This document shows positions 23,040 to 32,017 of a stretch of DNA of 64,000 nt, one piece after another (the first letter of the stretch is position 1; each line of letters opens with the position of its first letter). The DNA comes from Rhodobacteraceae bacterium HLUCCA08 (GTDB lineage Bacteria > Pseudomonadota > Alphaproteobacteria > Rhodobacterales > Rhodobacteraceae): NCBI GenBank assembly GCA_001314655.1, contig LJSF01000017.1, forward strand, positions 1 through 64,000, in the 5' to 3' direction. The notes under the pieces were generated by a model, which was not told the origin of the DNA, ran no database searches, and saw only the letters and a program-made list of their open reading frames with translations. A program made the translations under genes and the position numbers.

Positions 23040-23282
23040 TCAGTCGAAATCCGGTGGGGCGCGCATCGGGCTGCGGGGCGGGATTTCCAGATTGACCCCA
23101 TCGATTGCGGCGAACCGCTCGTGGATCGCCCGACCGAGATTCTTCGGGGCGGTGGGCAGCGCCACGACCTGGCGCAGGATTTCGCGCGCCTCTTCCTCCA
23201 TCGACCGGCCATGTTCGGCCGCCCGCACACGGAGGCGGCGCTTCACCTCGTCGTCGAGGTTGCGGATCGTGATACTGGCCAT
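23040..23282 (-). CDS. FitA-like ribbon-helix-helix antitoxin
   Basis: 80 aa. The N-terminal ITIRNLDDEVKRRLRVRA is a ribbon-helix-helix DNA-binding segment; EEEAREILRQ follows, and the C-terminal tail, rich in Pro/Phe, should bind the PIN toxin. ATG 23282 has GGAGG 5 bases upstream. It is expected to repress its own promoter together with the toxin. Confidence 0.9.
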   Translation of the reverse strand: MASITIRNLDDEVKRRLRVRAAEHGRSMEEEAREILRQVVALPTAPKNLGRAIHERFAAIDGVNLEIPPRSPMRAPPDFD

Positions 23283-23304
23283 GGGATCCTCCGAGGTTTA
23301 GCCC

Positions 23305-23335
23305 AAGGTAAGCTTTGATTGCATTGCTATCAAGC
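23305..23335 (-). promoter_or_regulatory. Promoter and operator of the FitAB-type pair
   Basis: On the minus strand, TTGATA (-35, 23328-23333) and TACCTT (-10, 23305-23310) are 17 bases apart. An interrupted palindrome with arms GCTT(T)GAT and ATCAAGC (23312-23335) overlaps the -35, as expected for autoregulation. Confidence 0.55.
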
Positions 23336-23384
23336 CTGTGACGCCGGGCGTTGCCACGACCCGGATAAGCAAAATGCGTGCCGA

Positions 23385-24074
23385 CTACTGCACCCGCCAC
23401 ACCTCCCCATCATCCAGCCGCTTGACGTAATCCACCGCGGAGCCGTCCCAGTGGTACGCGAAATGCGCCCCTTGGGTCGGGATCGGGATCACGTCGGGCC
23501 AGAAGACGCCGATGCATTGGCCCTCGGGATAGCGGATGCTGGGCCAGGTGATGCCGTTCGATCCGGCAGCGCGGCGCTCGGCGCCGAAGATCTGCGAGGG
23601 GCGGTAGTCGTCGTGGTCGAGCAGATCGGCGCGGCCGGTGGCGTCGTCGAGATCGGCATCGACCGACCCGATCAGTTCGCGGAACTGCGACGTCCAGCCG
23701 GGGGCTTCCTCCGTGGCGCGCATGAAGCGGGCGTGGTGGTGGATGGTTTCGGCGATGGCCACCTCGGTGCGGTCGCCCGCATAGTAGAGGCCGAAGCTGC
23801 CGTCCGAGAACCGCCCGGGCCGCAGGGGCGAGCAGTGGACGAAGGGTGCCATGACCAAGCTGGCCCCGGGCCCGGTCACGCGGCGGGCGACCGGCACTTT
23901 CGACAGATCACCTATGCTGTCGCGGATGCGCGGGTTGAACTTGGCCTCTGCCGAGGCCAGCGCCTCCCAATCCGCCGGGTCGGCGATGTCCTCGAAGAGG
24001 TCGATGGGCGGATGGATCGAGCGGATGATGCGGACTGTGCGGGGCCATGTCACCCGGGCCGTGGGAACTGTCAC
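23385..24074 (-). CDS. RES-domain toxin (NAD+-degrading family)
   Basis: 229 aa. RES toxins such as MbcT degrade NAD+, others ADP-ribosylate targets. The core reads RPGRFSDGSFGLYYAGD (Arg, Tyr) and VAIAETIHHH (Glu), followed by a conserved SIRYPEGQC-type Ser segment. GTG 24074 overlaps the stop of the Xre antitoxin gene by 4 bases (GTGA), typical for a coupled pair. Confidence 0.9.
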   Translation of the reverse strand: MTVPTARVTWPRTVRIIRSIHPPIDLFEDIADPADWEALASAEAKFNPRIRDSIGDLSKVPVARRVTGPGASLVMAPFVHCSPLRPGRFSDGSFGLYYAGDRTEVAIAETIHHHARFMRATEEAPGWTSQFRELIGSVDADLDDATGRADLLDHDDYRPSQIFGAERRAAGSNGITWPSIRYPEGQCIGVFWPDVIPIPTQGAHFAYHWDGSAVDYVKRLDDGEVWRVQ

Positions 24075-24484
24075 CAGGCACCCCGCTCCGCATCTAGATA
24101 GGCGCGCAGATCGATCAGGTCGGTGATCTCGCCGCGCAGCATGATGTCTAGCGCCGACAGCCCGGCAAAGGCCGCGTTCGGCTTGCGGATCCAGGCATAG
24201 CCCCGCGCGGTGTCGGTGAAGATGGTGCGCAGCGCCTTGTGGATCCCCATCAGGATCGCCATGCGCGCCCGCAGATCGCGGTCGATCCGGCCGATATCAC
24301 CCGCCTTCCAGCGCGCCCAGGTGCGCGGCGCCATGTCGCCCAGCAGCGTGCGCGCCTCGGCATCGCTCAGACCCCAGGCGCGGAACAGGTTGACCGTGGC
24401 CCGCGCCAGCGCTGCGGCCTCGGCATCCGTGATGATGGGATGGTCGGGGCGGGCGGTGATCGGCTGGACGGTGGCGAACTGCAT
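24071..24484 (-). CDS. Xre/MbcA/ParS-type antitoxin of the RES module
   Basis: 137 aa. An N-terminal helical segment carries a Xre-like helix-turn-helix (WGLSDAEARTLLGDMAPRTWARWK), and a C-terminal DUF2384-like part (LMGIHKALRTIF...AWIRKPNAAFAG) binds the toxin. ATG 24484 follows AAAGGAG by about 6 bases. It should neutralise the RES toxin and repress the operon. Confidence 0.9.
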   Translation of the reverse strand: MQFATVQPITARPDHPIITDAEAAALARATVNLFRAWGLSDAEARTLLGDMAPRTWARWKAGDIGRIDRDLRARMAILMGIHKALRTIFTDTARGYAWIRKPNAAFAGLSALDIMLRGEITDLIDLRAYLDAERGAW

Positions 24485-24503
24485 GGGTGTCTCCTTTGGC
24501 ATC

Positions 24504-24531
24504 AATATAGGCATTACCTGCCAAAAGGCAA
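24504..24531 (-). promoter_or_regulatory. Promoter with overlapping TGCC/GGCA palindromes before the Xre-RES pair
   Basis: On the minus strand TTGCCT (-35, 24526-24531) and TATATT (-10, 24504-24509) are 16 bases apart. Two palindromes share one arm: TGCC-AAAA-GGCA (24519-24530) and GGCA-TTACC-TGCC (24510-24522). They cover the whole spacer, an arrangement suited to repression by the Xre protein. Confidence 0.6.
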
Positions 24532-24716
24532 TTCCTGATGCGTGCGCTGGTCTGGTCCCGCACCGCCAAGCACGCACCCCAACCCTTTCGCCTGTCTTTG
24601 CACGCCAGAGCCCTACGCCCCTTGAAGCGCTGTTGAGCGCGGCCGGTTTCCGGCTTTCTTGATGGACCCCGATCCAGGGCTGCCCTTCGGCAGGCCAGAA
24701 CAGGAGCGGGGACAGC

Positions 24717-25715
24717 ATGGCAGAGGTCGAACGGAGGCCGCAGGCGGGCGAGCGGGGGGCGCGGATGCTGCGCACCGCGCTCGGCCCCGTCATCGCGCGG
24801 GCTCTGGAAGACCCCATGACCCTTGAGGTCATGCTCAACCCCGACGGGCGGCTCTGGATCGACCGGCTGTCCGAGGGGCTGGCCGACAGCGGCGCCACGC
24901 TCTCGCCCGAGGACGGTGAGCGGATCGTGCGGCTGGTGGCCCATCACGTCGGCGCCGAGGTCCATGCCGGGCGGCCCCGGGTCTCGGCGGAACTGCCCGG
25001 CACGGGGGAGCGCTTCGAGGGGCTGCTGCCGCCCGTCGTCACCGCGCCCTGTTTCGCGATCAGGAAGCCTGCCGTCGCGGTCTTCACGCTTCAAGACTAC
25101 GTCGCCGCCGGGATCATGACCGAGGCGCAGGCAAGTGTCTTGCGCGACGGCGTTGCCGCGCGGGCAAATATCCTCGTCGCGGGCGGCACCTCCACCGGCA
25201 AGACCACGCTGACCAATGCTTTGCTGGCCGAGGTCGCGCAAACCGCCGACCGGGTCGTGATCATCGAGGACACGCGTGAGCTGCAATGCGCGGCCCCGAA
25301 CCTTGTGGCGCTGCGCACCAAGGATGGCGTCGCAACGCTCTCGGACCTCGTCCGCTCATCCCTCCGCCTGCGCCCCGACCGCATCCCCATCGGCGAGGTG
25401 CGCGGGGCCGAGGCGCTGGACCTGCTGAAGGCCTGGGGCACCGGCCACCCGGGCGGGATCGGGACGATCCATGCAGGCTCGGCGCTGGGTGCCCTGCGCC
25501 GGATGGAGCAGCTGATCCAGGAGGCCGTGGTCACCGTGCCGCGCGCCCTGATCGCCGAGACCATCGATCTGATCGCCGTCCTGTCGGGGCGCGGGAGCGG
25601 GCGGCGCCTCACTGAACTGGCCCGCGTCACCGGCCTCGGCCCCGCGGGCGACTATCACCTCACCCCGGCCGCCGCCCCGCCCGCAGCCCCCGACATATCA
25701 GGAGACAGCCCATGA
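24717..25715 (+). CDS. trbB: Conjugal transfer ATPase TrbB (VirB11 family)
   Basis: 332-aa hexameric secretion ATPase that powers pilus assembly and DNA export. Walker [10 protein letters not shown] (156-164), Asp box [11 protein letters not shown], and Walker B-like [17 protein letters not shown] with the His box GTIHAGSA are all present. ATG 24717 follows GGAG by 10 bases. First gene of the trb run after the cargo; its stop overlaps trbC. It lies 232 bases from the Xre antitoxin start, divergent from it. Confidence 0.95.
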   Translation: MAEVERRPQAGERGARMLRTALGPVIARALEDPMTLEVMLNPDGRLWIDRLSEGLADSGATLSPEDGERIVRLVAHHVGAEVHAGRPRVSAELPGTGERFEGLLPPVVTAPCFAIRKPAVAVFTLQDYVAAGIMTEAQASVLRDGVAARANILVAGGTSTGKTTLTNALLAEVAQTADRVVIIEDTRELQCAAPNLVALRTKDGVATLSDLVRSSLRLRPDRIPIGEVRGAEALDLLKAWGTGHPGGIGTIHAGSALGALRRMEQLIQEAVVTVPRALIAETIDLIAVLSGRGSGRRLTELARVTGLGPAGDYHLTPAAAPPAAPDISGDSP

Positions 25716-26044
25716 CCCGAAACCTCCATCACCTGCGCAGGCAGGCCGCCCATGCCGCCACCTTCGCCTGCGTCAGCCTGATGCTGGCCAAGCCCGCCCG
25801 CGCGGCGGGCTCGTCCATGCCCTGGGAGGCGCCGCTTGAGGCGATCCTGCAATCGATCGAGGGGCCGGTCGCCAAGATCATCGCGGTGATCATCATCATC
25901 GTGACCGGCCTGACGCTGGCCTTCGGCGACACCTCCGGGGGCTTTCGCCGCCTGATCCAGATCGTCTTCGGCATCTCCATCGCCTTTGCGGCGAGTTCCT
26001 TCTTCCTGAGTTTCTTCAGCTTCGGCGGCGGAGCGGTGTTCTGA
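25712..26044 (+). CDS. trbC: Conjugal transfer pilin TrbC (VirB2 family)
   Basis: 110 aa. A signal sequence ending at AKPARA-AGS is followed by two hydrophobic segments (IIAVIIIIVTGLTLAFG and LIQIVFGISIAFAASSFF), the layout of a TrbC/VirB2 prepilin. It forms the conjugative pilus. It overlaps trbB by 4 bases. Confidence 0.93.
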   Translation: MTRNLHHLRRQAAHAATFACVSLMLAKPARAAGSSMPWEAPLEAILQSIEGPVAKIIAVIIIIVTGLTLAFGDTSGGFRRLIQIVFGISIAFAASSFFLSFFSFGGGAVF

Positions 26045-26056
26045 TGGTGACGAGCG

Positions 26057-26096
26057 GTTCAACAAAGTTGAACGGAAGGCTCCAGTGGAGCCTTCC
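26057..26096 (+). repeat. Two adjacent perfect hairpins in the trbC-trbD gap
   Basis: GTTCAAC-AAA-GTTGAAC (26057-26073) is followed without a gap by GGAAGGCTCC-AGT-GGAGCCTTCC (26074-26096). Both are perfect. They fill most of the 66-base spacer in an operon whose other genes mostly overlap. They may stabilise or process the mRNA after the abundant pilin message; there is no T-tract for termination. Confidence 0.8.
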
Positions 26097-26110
26097 GAGC
26101 GAGGAACGCC

Positions 26111-26404
26111 ATGAGCGGTAGCGAATGGCAGGGTTTCGAACAGCCCGATGCCGTCCCCGGCTTCACCGTCCCGGTCCACCGCGCGCTGACCGAGCCGATC
26201 CTGCTTGCAGGCGCACCGCGCGCCTTCGCGATCCTGAACGGCACGCTTGCGGGCGCCATCGGGCTGGGCCTGCAACTCTGGGCCGCGGGCATCGCGATCT
26301 GGATGGTCGGGCATCTGCTGGCCGTCTGGGCCGCGCGGCGCGATCCGCTCTTTGTCGAAGTAGGCCGCCGGCATCTGCGGCTGCCCGGCCATCTGGACGT
26401 CTGA
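26111..26404 (+). CDS. trbD: Conjugal transfer protein TrbD (VirB3 family)
   Basis: 97 aa. The family start (GFTVPVHRALTEPILLAGAPR) is followed by two hydrophobic stretches (FAILNGTLAGAIGLGLQ and IAIWMVGHLLAVWA). It anchors the secretion ATPases in the inner membrane. GAGGAACGCC precedes ATG 26111. Next to trbE as in VirB3-VirB4 pairs. Confidence 0.92.
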   Translation: MSGSEWQGFEQPDAVPGFTVPVHRALTEPILLAGAPRAFAILNGTLAGAIGLGLQLWAAGIAIWMVGHLLAVWAARRDPLFVEVGRRHLRLPGHLDV

Positions 26405-26414
26405 GGGCACCGCC

Positions 26415-28910
26415 ATGATGCATCTTGCCGAGTATCGCCGCAAGGCCGCCCGCCTCGCCGATTACCTGCCCTGGGCGGCGCTGGTCGCGCCCGGGGTGGT
26501 GCTGAACAAGGATGGCAGCCTGCAGCGCACCGCGCGCTTCCGGGGCCCGGACCTCGACAGCGCGGTTGCGGCCGAGCTGGTCGCCGTGGCAGGCCGGATC
26601 AACAGCGCCTTTCGCCGCCTCGGTTCGGGCTGGGCGATCTTCGTCGAGGCGCAGCGCCTGCCCGCCGCCGATTATCCCGACAGCCGCTTTCCCGATCCGG
26701 CCTCGGCGCTGCTGGATGCCGAGCGCCGCGCGGGCTTTGCCGATCAGGGCGCGCATTTCCAGTCGGCCTACTTCCTGACCTTCCTCTACTTGCCGCCTCC
26801 CGAGGAGGCCGCGCGCGCCGAAACCTGGCTCTATGAGGGCCGCGAGACCCGGGGCATCGACGCCGGCGAGGTGCTGCGCGGCTTCATCGACCGCACCGAC
26901 CGGGTGCTGGCGCTGTTCGACGGGTTCATGCCCGAATGCCGCTGGCTGGATGACCCCGAGACGCTGACCTATCTGCATTCCACCATCTCGACCCGCGCGC
27001 AGCGCGTGCGCGTTCCGGAAACACCCGTCTATCTCGACGCGCTGCTGGCCGATGAGCCGCTGACCACGGGGCTCGAGCCCCGGCTGGGCGCGGCGCATCT
27101 GCGTGTCCTGACGCTGTCGGGCTTTCCCACCGCGACCACGCCCGGGATCCTCGATGAGCTGAACCGCCTGGCCTTCCCCTATCGCTGGGCCACGCGCGCG
27201 ATCCTGATGGACAAGGTGCAGGCCACCCGCATGGTCGCGCGCATCCGCCGGCAGTGGTTCGCCAAGCGCAAATCCATCGCTGCGATCCTCAAGGAGGTGA
27301 TGACCAACGAGCAATCGGCGCTGGTCGACAGCGATGCCGCGAACAAGGCCAGTGATGCCGACATCGCGCCGCAGGAGTTGGGCGCCGATGTCGCGGGGCT
27401 CGCCCATGTCACCGCCACGCTGATCGTCTGGGACGAGGACCCCCGCCGCGCCGACGAGAAGCTGCGGCTCATCGAGAAGGTCGTGCAGGGCCGCGATTTC
27501 ACGGCGATGGTGGAAACCGTCAATGCCGTCGATGCCTGGCTCGGCTCGCTGCCGGGCCATGCTTACGCCAATGTCCGCCAGCCCCCGATCTCGACCCTGA
27601 ACCTTGCCCATATGATCCCGCTTTCGGCCGTCTGGGCGGGGGAGGAGCGGGACCGCCATCTCGATGGCCCGCCGCTGTTGTACGGCCGAACCGAGGGCTC
27701 CACCCCCTTTCGTCTCTCGCTGCATGTCGGCGATGTCGGCCATACCATGGTCATCGGTCCGACCGGGGCGGGCAAATCCGTGCTGCTCGCGCTCATGGCG
27801 CTGCAGTTCCGCCGCTATCCGGGGGCCCAGATCTTCGCTTTCGATTTCGGCGGTTCGATCCGGGCCGCGATCCTCGCCATGGGCGGGGATTGGCACGATC
27901 TGGGGGGCGCGCTGACCGAGGGGGCAGAGGCCGAGGTCTACCTGCAACCCCTGGCCCGCATCGACGAGGCCGCCGAGCGCGCCTGGGCCGCAGGCTGGAT
28001 CGCCGCGATCCTTGCCCGCGAGGGCGTCACCGTCACGCCCGAGGTCAAGGAGCATCTCTGGACCGCGCTGACCTCGCTCGCCTCGGCCCCCATCGGCGAA
28101 CGCACGATCACCGGCCTTGCGGTGCTGCTGCAATCGTCCGATCTCAAGCAGGCGCTGCGGCCCTATTGCCTCGGCGGGTCGCATGGTCGGCTGCTCGACG
28201 CCGAGATCGAGGATCTGGGCACGGCCCCGGTCCAGGCCTTCGAGATCGAGGGGCTGGTCGGTACTGCCGCCGCCCCAGCCGTCCTGTCCTATCTCTTCCA
28301 CCGCATCGGCGACCGGCTGGGTGGCCGCCCGACGCTCCTGATCATCGACGAAGGCTGGCTCGCACTCGATGACGAGGGCTTCGCAGGCCAGCTGCGCGAA
28401 TGGCTGAAGACGTTACGCAAGAAGAACGCCGCGGTGATCTTCGCGACCCAGTCGCTGAGCGACATCGACGCGTCCGCCATCGCGCCCGCGATCATCGAGA
28501 GCTGCCCGACGCGGCTGCTGCTGCCCAATGAACGCGCCATCGAGCCGCAGATCACCGCGATCTACCGACGCTTCGGGCTCAATGACCGCCAGATCGAGAT
28601 CCTCGCCCGCGCCATGCCGAAGCGCGACTATTACTGCCAGTCGCGGCGCGGCAACCGGCTGTTCGAGCTGGGCCTCTCCGAGGTGGGCCTCGCGCTCTGC
28701 GCGGCCTCGTCCAAATCCGACCAGACCCTGATCTCGGAGATCCTCGCAGAGCATGGGCGCGAGGGCTTCCTCGCGGCTTGGCTCGACGCCCGCGGGGTCG
28801 GCTGGGCCGCCGAGCTGATCCCGGACCTCACCAATCTCGCGCCGGAGCCCGAGGCGTCGGGCGCCCCGATCCCCCGAGCCCCTGAACCCGCAAAGGAGAC
28901 CACCCCATGA
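26415..28910 (+). CDS. trbE: Conjugal transfer ATPase TrbE (VirB4 family)
   Basis: 831 aa, full length. The start MMHLAEYRRKAARLADYLPW is family-typical. Walker A GPTGAGKS is at 448-455, Walker B LLIIDEGWLAL at ~635, and a late ATQSLSDI motif follows. It drives assembly of the mating-pair channel with TrbB and TraG. It overlaps trbJ by 4 bases. Confidence 0.96.
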   Translation: MMHLAEYRRKAARLADYLPWAALVAPGVVLNKDGSLQRTARFRGPDLDSAVAAELVAVAGRINSAFRRLGSGWAIFVEAQRLPAADYPDSRFPDPASALLDAERRAGFADQGAHFQSAYFLTFLYLPPPEEAARAETWLYEGRETRGIDAGEVLRGFIDRTDRVLALFDGFMPECRWLDDPETLTYLHSTISTRAQRVRVPETPVYLDALLADEPLTTGLEPRLGAAHLRVLTLSGFPTATTPGILDELNRLAFPYRWATRAILMDKVQATRMVARIRRQWFAKRKSIAAILKEVMTNEQSALVDSDAANKASDADIAPQELGADVAGLAHVTATLIVWDEDPRRADEKLRLIEKVVQGRDFTAMVETVNAVDAWLGSLPGHAYANVRQPPISTLNLAHMIPLSAVWAGEERDRHLDGPPLLYGRTEGSTPFRLSLHVGDVGHTMVIGPTGAGKSVLLALMALQFRRYPGAQIFAFDFGGSIRAAILAMGGDWHDLGGALTEGAEAEVYLQPLARIDEAAERAWAAGWIAAILAREGVTVTPEVKEHLWTALTSLASAPIGERTITGLAVLLQSSDLKQALRPYCLGGSHGRLLDAEIEDLGTAPVQAFEIEGLVGTAAAPAVLSYLFHRIGDRLGGRPTLLIIDEGWLALDDEGFAGQLREWLKTLRKKNAAVIFATQSLSDIDASAIAPAIIESCPTRLLLPNERAIEPQITAIYRRFGLNDRQIEILARAMPKRDYYCQSRRGNRLFELGLSEVGLALCAASSKSDQTLISEILAEHGREGFLAAWLDARGVGWAAELIPDLTNLAPEPEASGAPIPRAPEPAKETTP

Positions 28911-29695
28911 CCCATGCCGCCCATCGCCTGTCCCGTCTCGCCAGAGCCTCCGCGCTCGCTCTGACGCTCGTCGCCCCCATCGGCCTGTCGCCAATCTTCG
29001 CGACGCCCGCCCAGGCCTTCCTCTTCGGCGGAGGCGGGCGCATCGTCTATGACCCGCGCAATCACGCCGAAAACATCCTCTCCGCCGCCCGCGCGCTCGA
29101 GCAGATCAACAACCAGATCACCCAGCTGCAGAACGAGGCGCAGATGCTGATCAACCAGGCCCGCAACCTCGCGAGCCTGCCCTATTCCTCGCTGCAGGCG
29201 CTGCAGCAGAATGTCGACCGCACCCGGCAGCTCCTGTCCCAGGCGCAGAACATCGCTTTCGATGTCGCCCAGATCGACCAGGTGTTCCAGCAGGACTACG
29301 CCAACATCCCCATGGCCGCGCCCGAGGCGCAGCTTCTGGCCGATGCGCGCTCCCGATGGGGAAACACCGTCGGCGGGCTGCAGGACGCGCTGCGCGTGCA
29401 GGCGGGCGTCGTCGGCAATCTCGACGGCCAGCGCGCCGAGATGTCCGCCCTTGTCGGCGAAAGCCAATCCGCCGTCGGTGCCCTGCAGGCGACCCAGGCG
29501 GGTAACCAGCTCCTCGCGCTGCAATCCCAGCAGATCGCCGACCTGATCGCGGTCGTCGCCGCGAATGGCCGCGCCACCGCCTTGGTCGAGGCCGAGCGGT
29601 CCGCCGCGGCCGAACAGGGCCGGGTCCAGCGCGAGCGCTTCCTCACCCCGGGTGCGGGCTACCAGCCCGGCAACGCCCGGATGTTCAACAACTGA
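28907..29695 (+). CDS. trbJ: Conjugal transfer protein TrbJ (VirB5 family)
   Basis: 262-aa periplasmic protein: signal peptide ending at AQA-FLFGGG, then the family block GRIVYDPRNHAENILSA and long coiled-coil helices rich in Gln (QINNQITQLQNEAQML). TrbJ is the minor pilin or adhesin counterpart of VirB5. ATGA overlap with trbE. Confidence 0.93.
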   Translation: MTHAAHRLSRLARASALALTLVAPIGLSPIFATPAQAFLFGGGGRIVYDPRNHAENILSAARALEQINNQITQLQNEAQMLINQARNLASLPYSSLQALQQNVDRTRQLLSQAQNIAFDVAQIDQVFQQDYANIPMAAPEAQLLADARSRWGNTVGGLQDALRVQAGVVGNLDGQRAEMSALVGESQSAVGALQATQAGNQLLALQSQQIADLIAVVAANGRATALVEAERSAAAEQGRVQRERFLTPGAGYQPGNARMFNN

Positions 29696-29708
29696 GGGGA
29701 GCAGGTCC

Positions 29709-29975
29709 ATGGAGGGATCGGTCCTCGCCCGCATCGCCGCCGTCGTCTTCGTCGCCATCGCGATCACAGCGGCGCTGGTGGAAATGGACCGGGACGAGGC
29801 GGGGCAGGCGGCGCGTCCGGCGGTTCCCCTCATCCCGGAGGCCGATACCCTGCGGACCGAACAACGGCGCTGCCAGGAACTGGGCGAGGCCGCGGCCTCC
29901 GATCCCGACTGCCTCGCCGTCTGGGCCGAAACCCGCGACCGCTTCCTCGGGCGCGACCGGACCGGGGGCGAGTGA
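29709..29975 (+). CDS. trbK: Putative entry-exclusion protein TrbK
   Basis: 88 aa. One N-terminal membrane helix (VLARIAAVVFVAIAITAALVEM), then a small periplasmic part with two Cys (RRCQELG and DPDCLAVW) as in alternative TrbK proteins of these clusters. It probably blocks redundant mating. ATG 29709 has GGGGAG about 8 bases upstream. Its position between trbJ and trbL is the main support. Confidence 0.78.
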   Translation: MEGSVLARIAAVVFVAIAITAALVEMDRDEAGQAARPAVPLIPEADTLRTEQRRCQELGEAAASDPDCLAVWAETRDRFLGRDRTGGE

Positions 29976-29978
29976 GAC

Positions 29979-31331
29979 ATGGGCGGCACGGGCGTCATCG
30001 ACACCTTCCTCGGGGTCTTCACCTCCTATATCGACAGCGGCTTCGGGCTCTTGGGTGGCGAGGTCGCCTTCATCGCCAGCACGCTCATCGTGATCGACGT
30101 GACGCTGGCCGCGCTCTTCTGGGCCTGGGGCGCGGATGACGACATCATCGCCCGCCTCGTGAAAAAGACCCTCTTCGTCGGCGTCTTCGCCTGGCTCATC
30201 TCCAACTGGAACAGCGTCGCCGCCATCGTCTTCGACAGTTTCGCGGGGCTGGGTCTCTTGGCTTCCGGCACCGGCTTCTCGCCTGCCGATCTCCTGCGCC
30301 CGGGCCGCGTGGCGCAGACCGGGCTCGATGCCGGGCGGCCGCTACTCGAATCCACCGCCGATCTCATGGGCTTCGTCGCATTCTTCGAGAACTTCATCCA
30401 GATCGCCTGCCTGCTATTTGCGTGGGCGCTGGTGCTCTTGGCCTTCTTCCTGCTCGCGGTGCAGCTTTTCGTGACGCTGATCGAGTTCAAGCTGACGACG
30501 CTCGCGGGTTTCGTGCTGATCCCCTTCGGCCTCTTCGGCAAGACCGCCTTCATGGCCGAGCGGGTGCTGGGCAATGTCGTCTCCTCCGGCATCAAGGTGC
30601 TGGTGCTGGCGGTGATCATCGGCATCGGCTCGACCCTGTTCGGTCAGTTCACCGCAGGCTTCGGCGGCGCGACCCCGACCATCGACGAGGCGATGGCCAT
30701 TGTGCTGGCCGCACTTTCGCTTCTGGGTCTCGGCATCTTCGGCCCCGGCATCGCCACCGGCCTCGTCTCGGGCGGCCCGCAATTGGGCGCGGGCGCCGCC
30801 GTCGGCACCGGTGTCGCGGTCGGCGGCGCCGCGGTGGCCGCAGGTGGCGGCGCGCTGCTGGCAGCGCGCGGCGCGGGCGCCCTGGGGGCCGGTGGCCTTG
30901 CCGCCGGTCGCGGCGGGATCGCCACCGCAGGTGCTGCTTCGACCGCCTATCGCCTTGGCGCCATGGGCCAGTCCGGCGCAGGTGGCATTGCCTCCGGTCT
31001 GGGGGGCGTGGCCAGCGCCACCGGTTCGGCCATCGTCTCGCCCCTGCGCAACGCGGCCGCCCGCATCGCCTCCGGCGCACGCGCGAGCCATGCCGCCGGG
31101 ACGCGGGCCAGCTTCGCTGCCACCGGCGGCACATCCTCCATGGGCAGCATCGGGGGCGCCGCCGCGCCCACGGCTGCCGCCAACCCCGACAGCCCGCCCG
31201 CCTGGGCCCGCGCGATCCGCCGCAACCAGATGATGAGCCAGGGCCTCGCTGCCGCCGGCCATGCGCTGCGCGCGGGGGACAGCCCCGGTGGCGGCGCTTC
31301 CGTTTCCCTTTCCGAAGGACGTCGCCGATGA
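29979..31331 (+). CDS. trbL: P-type conjugative transfer protein TrbL (VirB6 family)
   Basis: 450-aa polytopic inner-membrane channel component: a start MGGTGVIDTFLGVFTSYIDSG typical of TrbL, at least five hydrophobic segments up to residue ~260 and the conserved ETLLEFKLTT-type block (here FVTLIEFKLTTLAGF). The tail from ~265 is low-complexity Gly/Ala and variable in the family. Overlaps trbF by 4 bases. Confidence 0.94.
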   Translation: MGGTGVIDTFLGVFTSYIDSGFGLLGGEVAFIASTLIVIDVTLAALFWAWGADDDIIARLVKKTLFVGVFAWLISNWNSVAAIVFDSFAGLGLLASGTGFSPADLLRPGRVAQTGLDAGRPLLESTADLMGFVAFFENFIQIACLLFAWALVLLAFFLLAVQLFVTLIEFKLTTLAGFVLIPFGLFGKTAFMAERVLGNVVSSGIKVLVLAVIIGIGSTLFGQFTAGFGGATPTIDEAMAIVLAALSLLGLGIFGPGIATGLVSGGPQLGAGAAVGTGVAVGGAAVAAGGGALLAARGAGALGAGGLAAGRGGIATAGAASTAYRLGAMGQSGAGGIASGLGGVASATGSAIVSPLRNAAARIASGARASHAAGTRASFAATGGTSSMGSIGGAAAPTAAANPDSPPAWARAIRRNQMMSQGLAAAGHALRAGDSPGGGASVSLSEGRRR

Positions 31332-32017
31332 GCCTCTTCAAACGACCCACCGCCCATTACGGCAAGACCCCCGAACCCGAGACCCCGTACCAGAAGGCCG
31401 CGCAGGTCTGGGACGAGCGCATGGGCACCGCCCGCGTTCAGGCGAAGAACTGGCGCCTGATGGCCTTCGGCTGCCTGATCCTCGCGGGCGGTTTCGCCGG
31501 GGCGCTGGTCTGGCAATCGGCGCGCGGCACCGTCATGCCTTGGATCGTCGAGATCGACCGCCATGGCGAGGCCCGCGCCGTTGACGCCGCCACCGCCAGC
31601 TTCCAACCCAGCGATCCGCAGATCGCCTGGCATCTGGCCCGTTTTGTCGAAGGGGTCCGGGGCCTGCCCGCCGATCCGGTCGTGGTGCGCCAGAACTGGC
31701 TGCGCGCCTATGATTTCACCACCGACCGCGGCGCGCAGGCGCTCAACGAGCATGCCCGCGCCAACGACCCTTTCACCCGCGTCGGGCGCGATCAGGTCGC
31801 GGTCGAGGTCTCGAGCGTCATCCGCGCCTCGCCCGACAGTTTCCGCGTGGCCTGGGTGGAGCGCCACTACACCGACGGCCAGCTCGCCCGCACCGAGCGC
31901 TGGACCGCGATCCTGACGGTCGTCCTGCAGCCGCCCCGCACCGCCGAGCGGCTGCGCGCCAATCCGCTCGGCATCTACGTCAACGCCATCAACTGGTCGC
32001 GGGAGATGAGCCAATGA
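31328..32017 (+). CDS. trbF: Conjugal transfer protein TrbF (VirB8 family)
   Basis: 229 aa. A cytosolic N-terminus (YGKTPEPETPYQKAAQVWDER) precedes one membrane helix (LMAFGCLILAGGFAGALVW) and a periplasmic VirB8-like domain. It nucleates assembly of the channel. ATG 31328 overlaps trbL; the stop overlaps trbG. Confidence 0.94.
   Translation: MSLFKRPTAHYGKTPEPETPYQKAAQVWDERMGTARVQAKNWRLMAFGCLILAGGFAGALVWQSARGTVMPWIVEIDRHGEARAVDAATASFQPSDPQIAWHLARFVEGVRGLPADPVVVRQNWLRAYDFTTDRGAQALNEHARANDPFTRVGRDQVAVEVSSVIRASPDSFRVAWVERHYTDGQLARTERWTAILTVVLQPPRTAERLRANPLGIYVNAINWSREMSQ

Noticed and set aside
26163-28301. 712-codon minus-strand frame opposite trbD/trbE
   Set aside because: Antisense shadow; no motifs.
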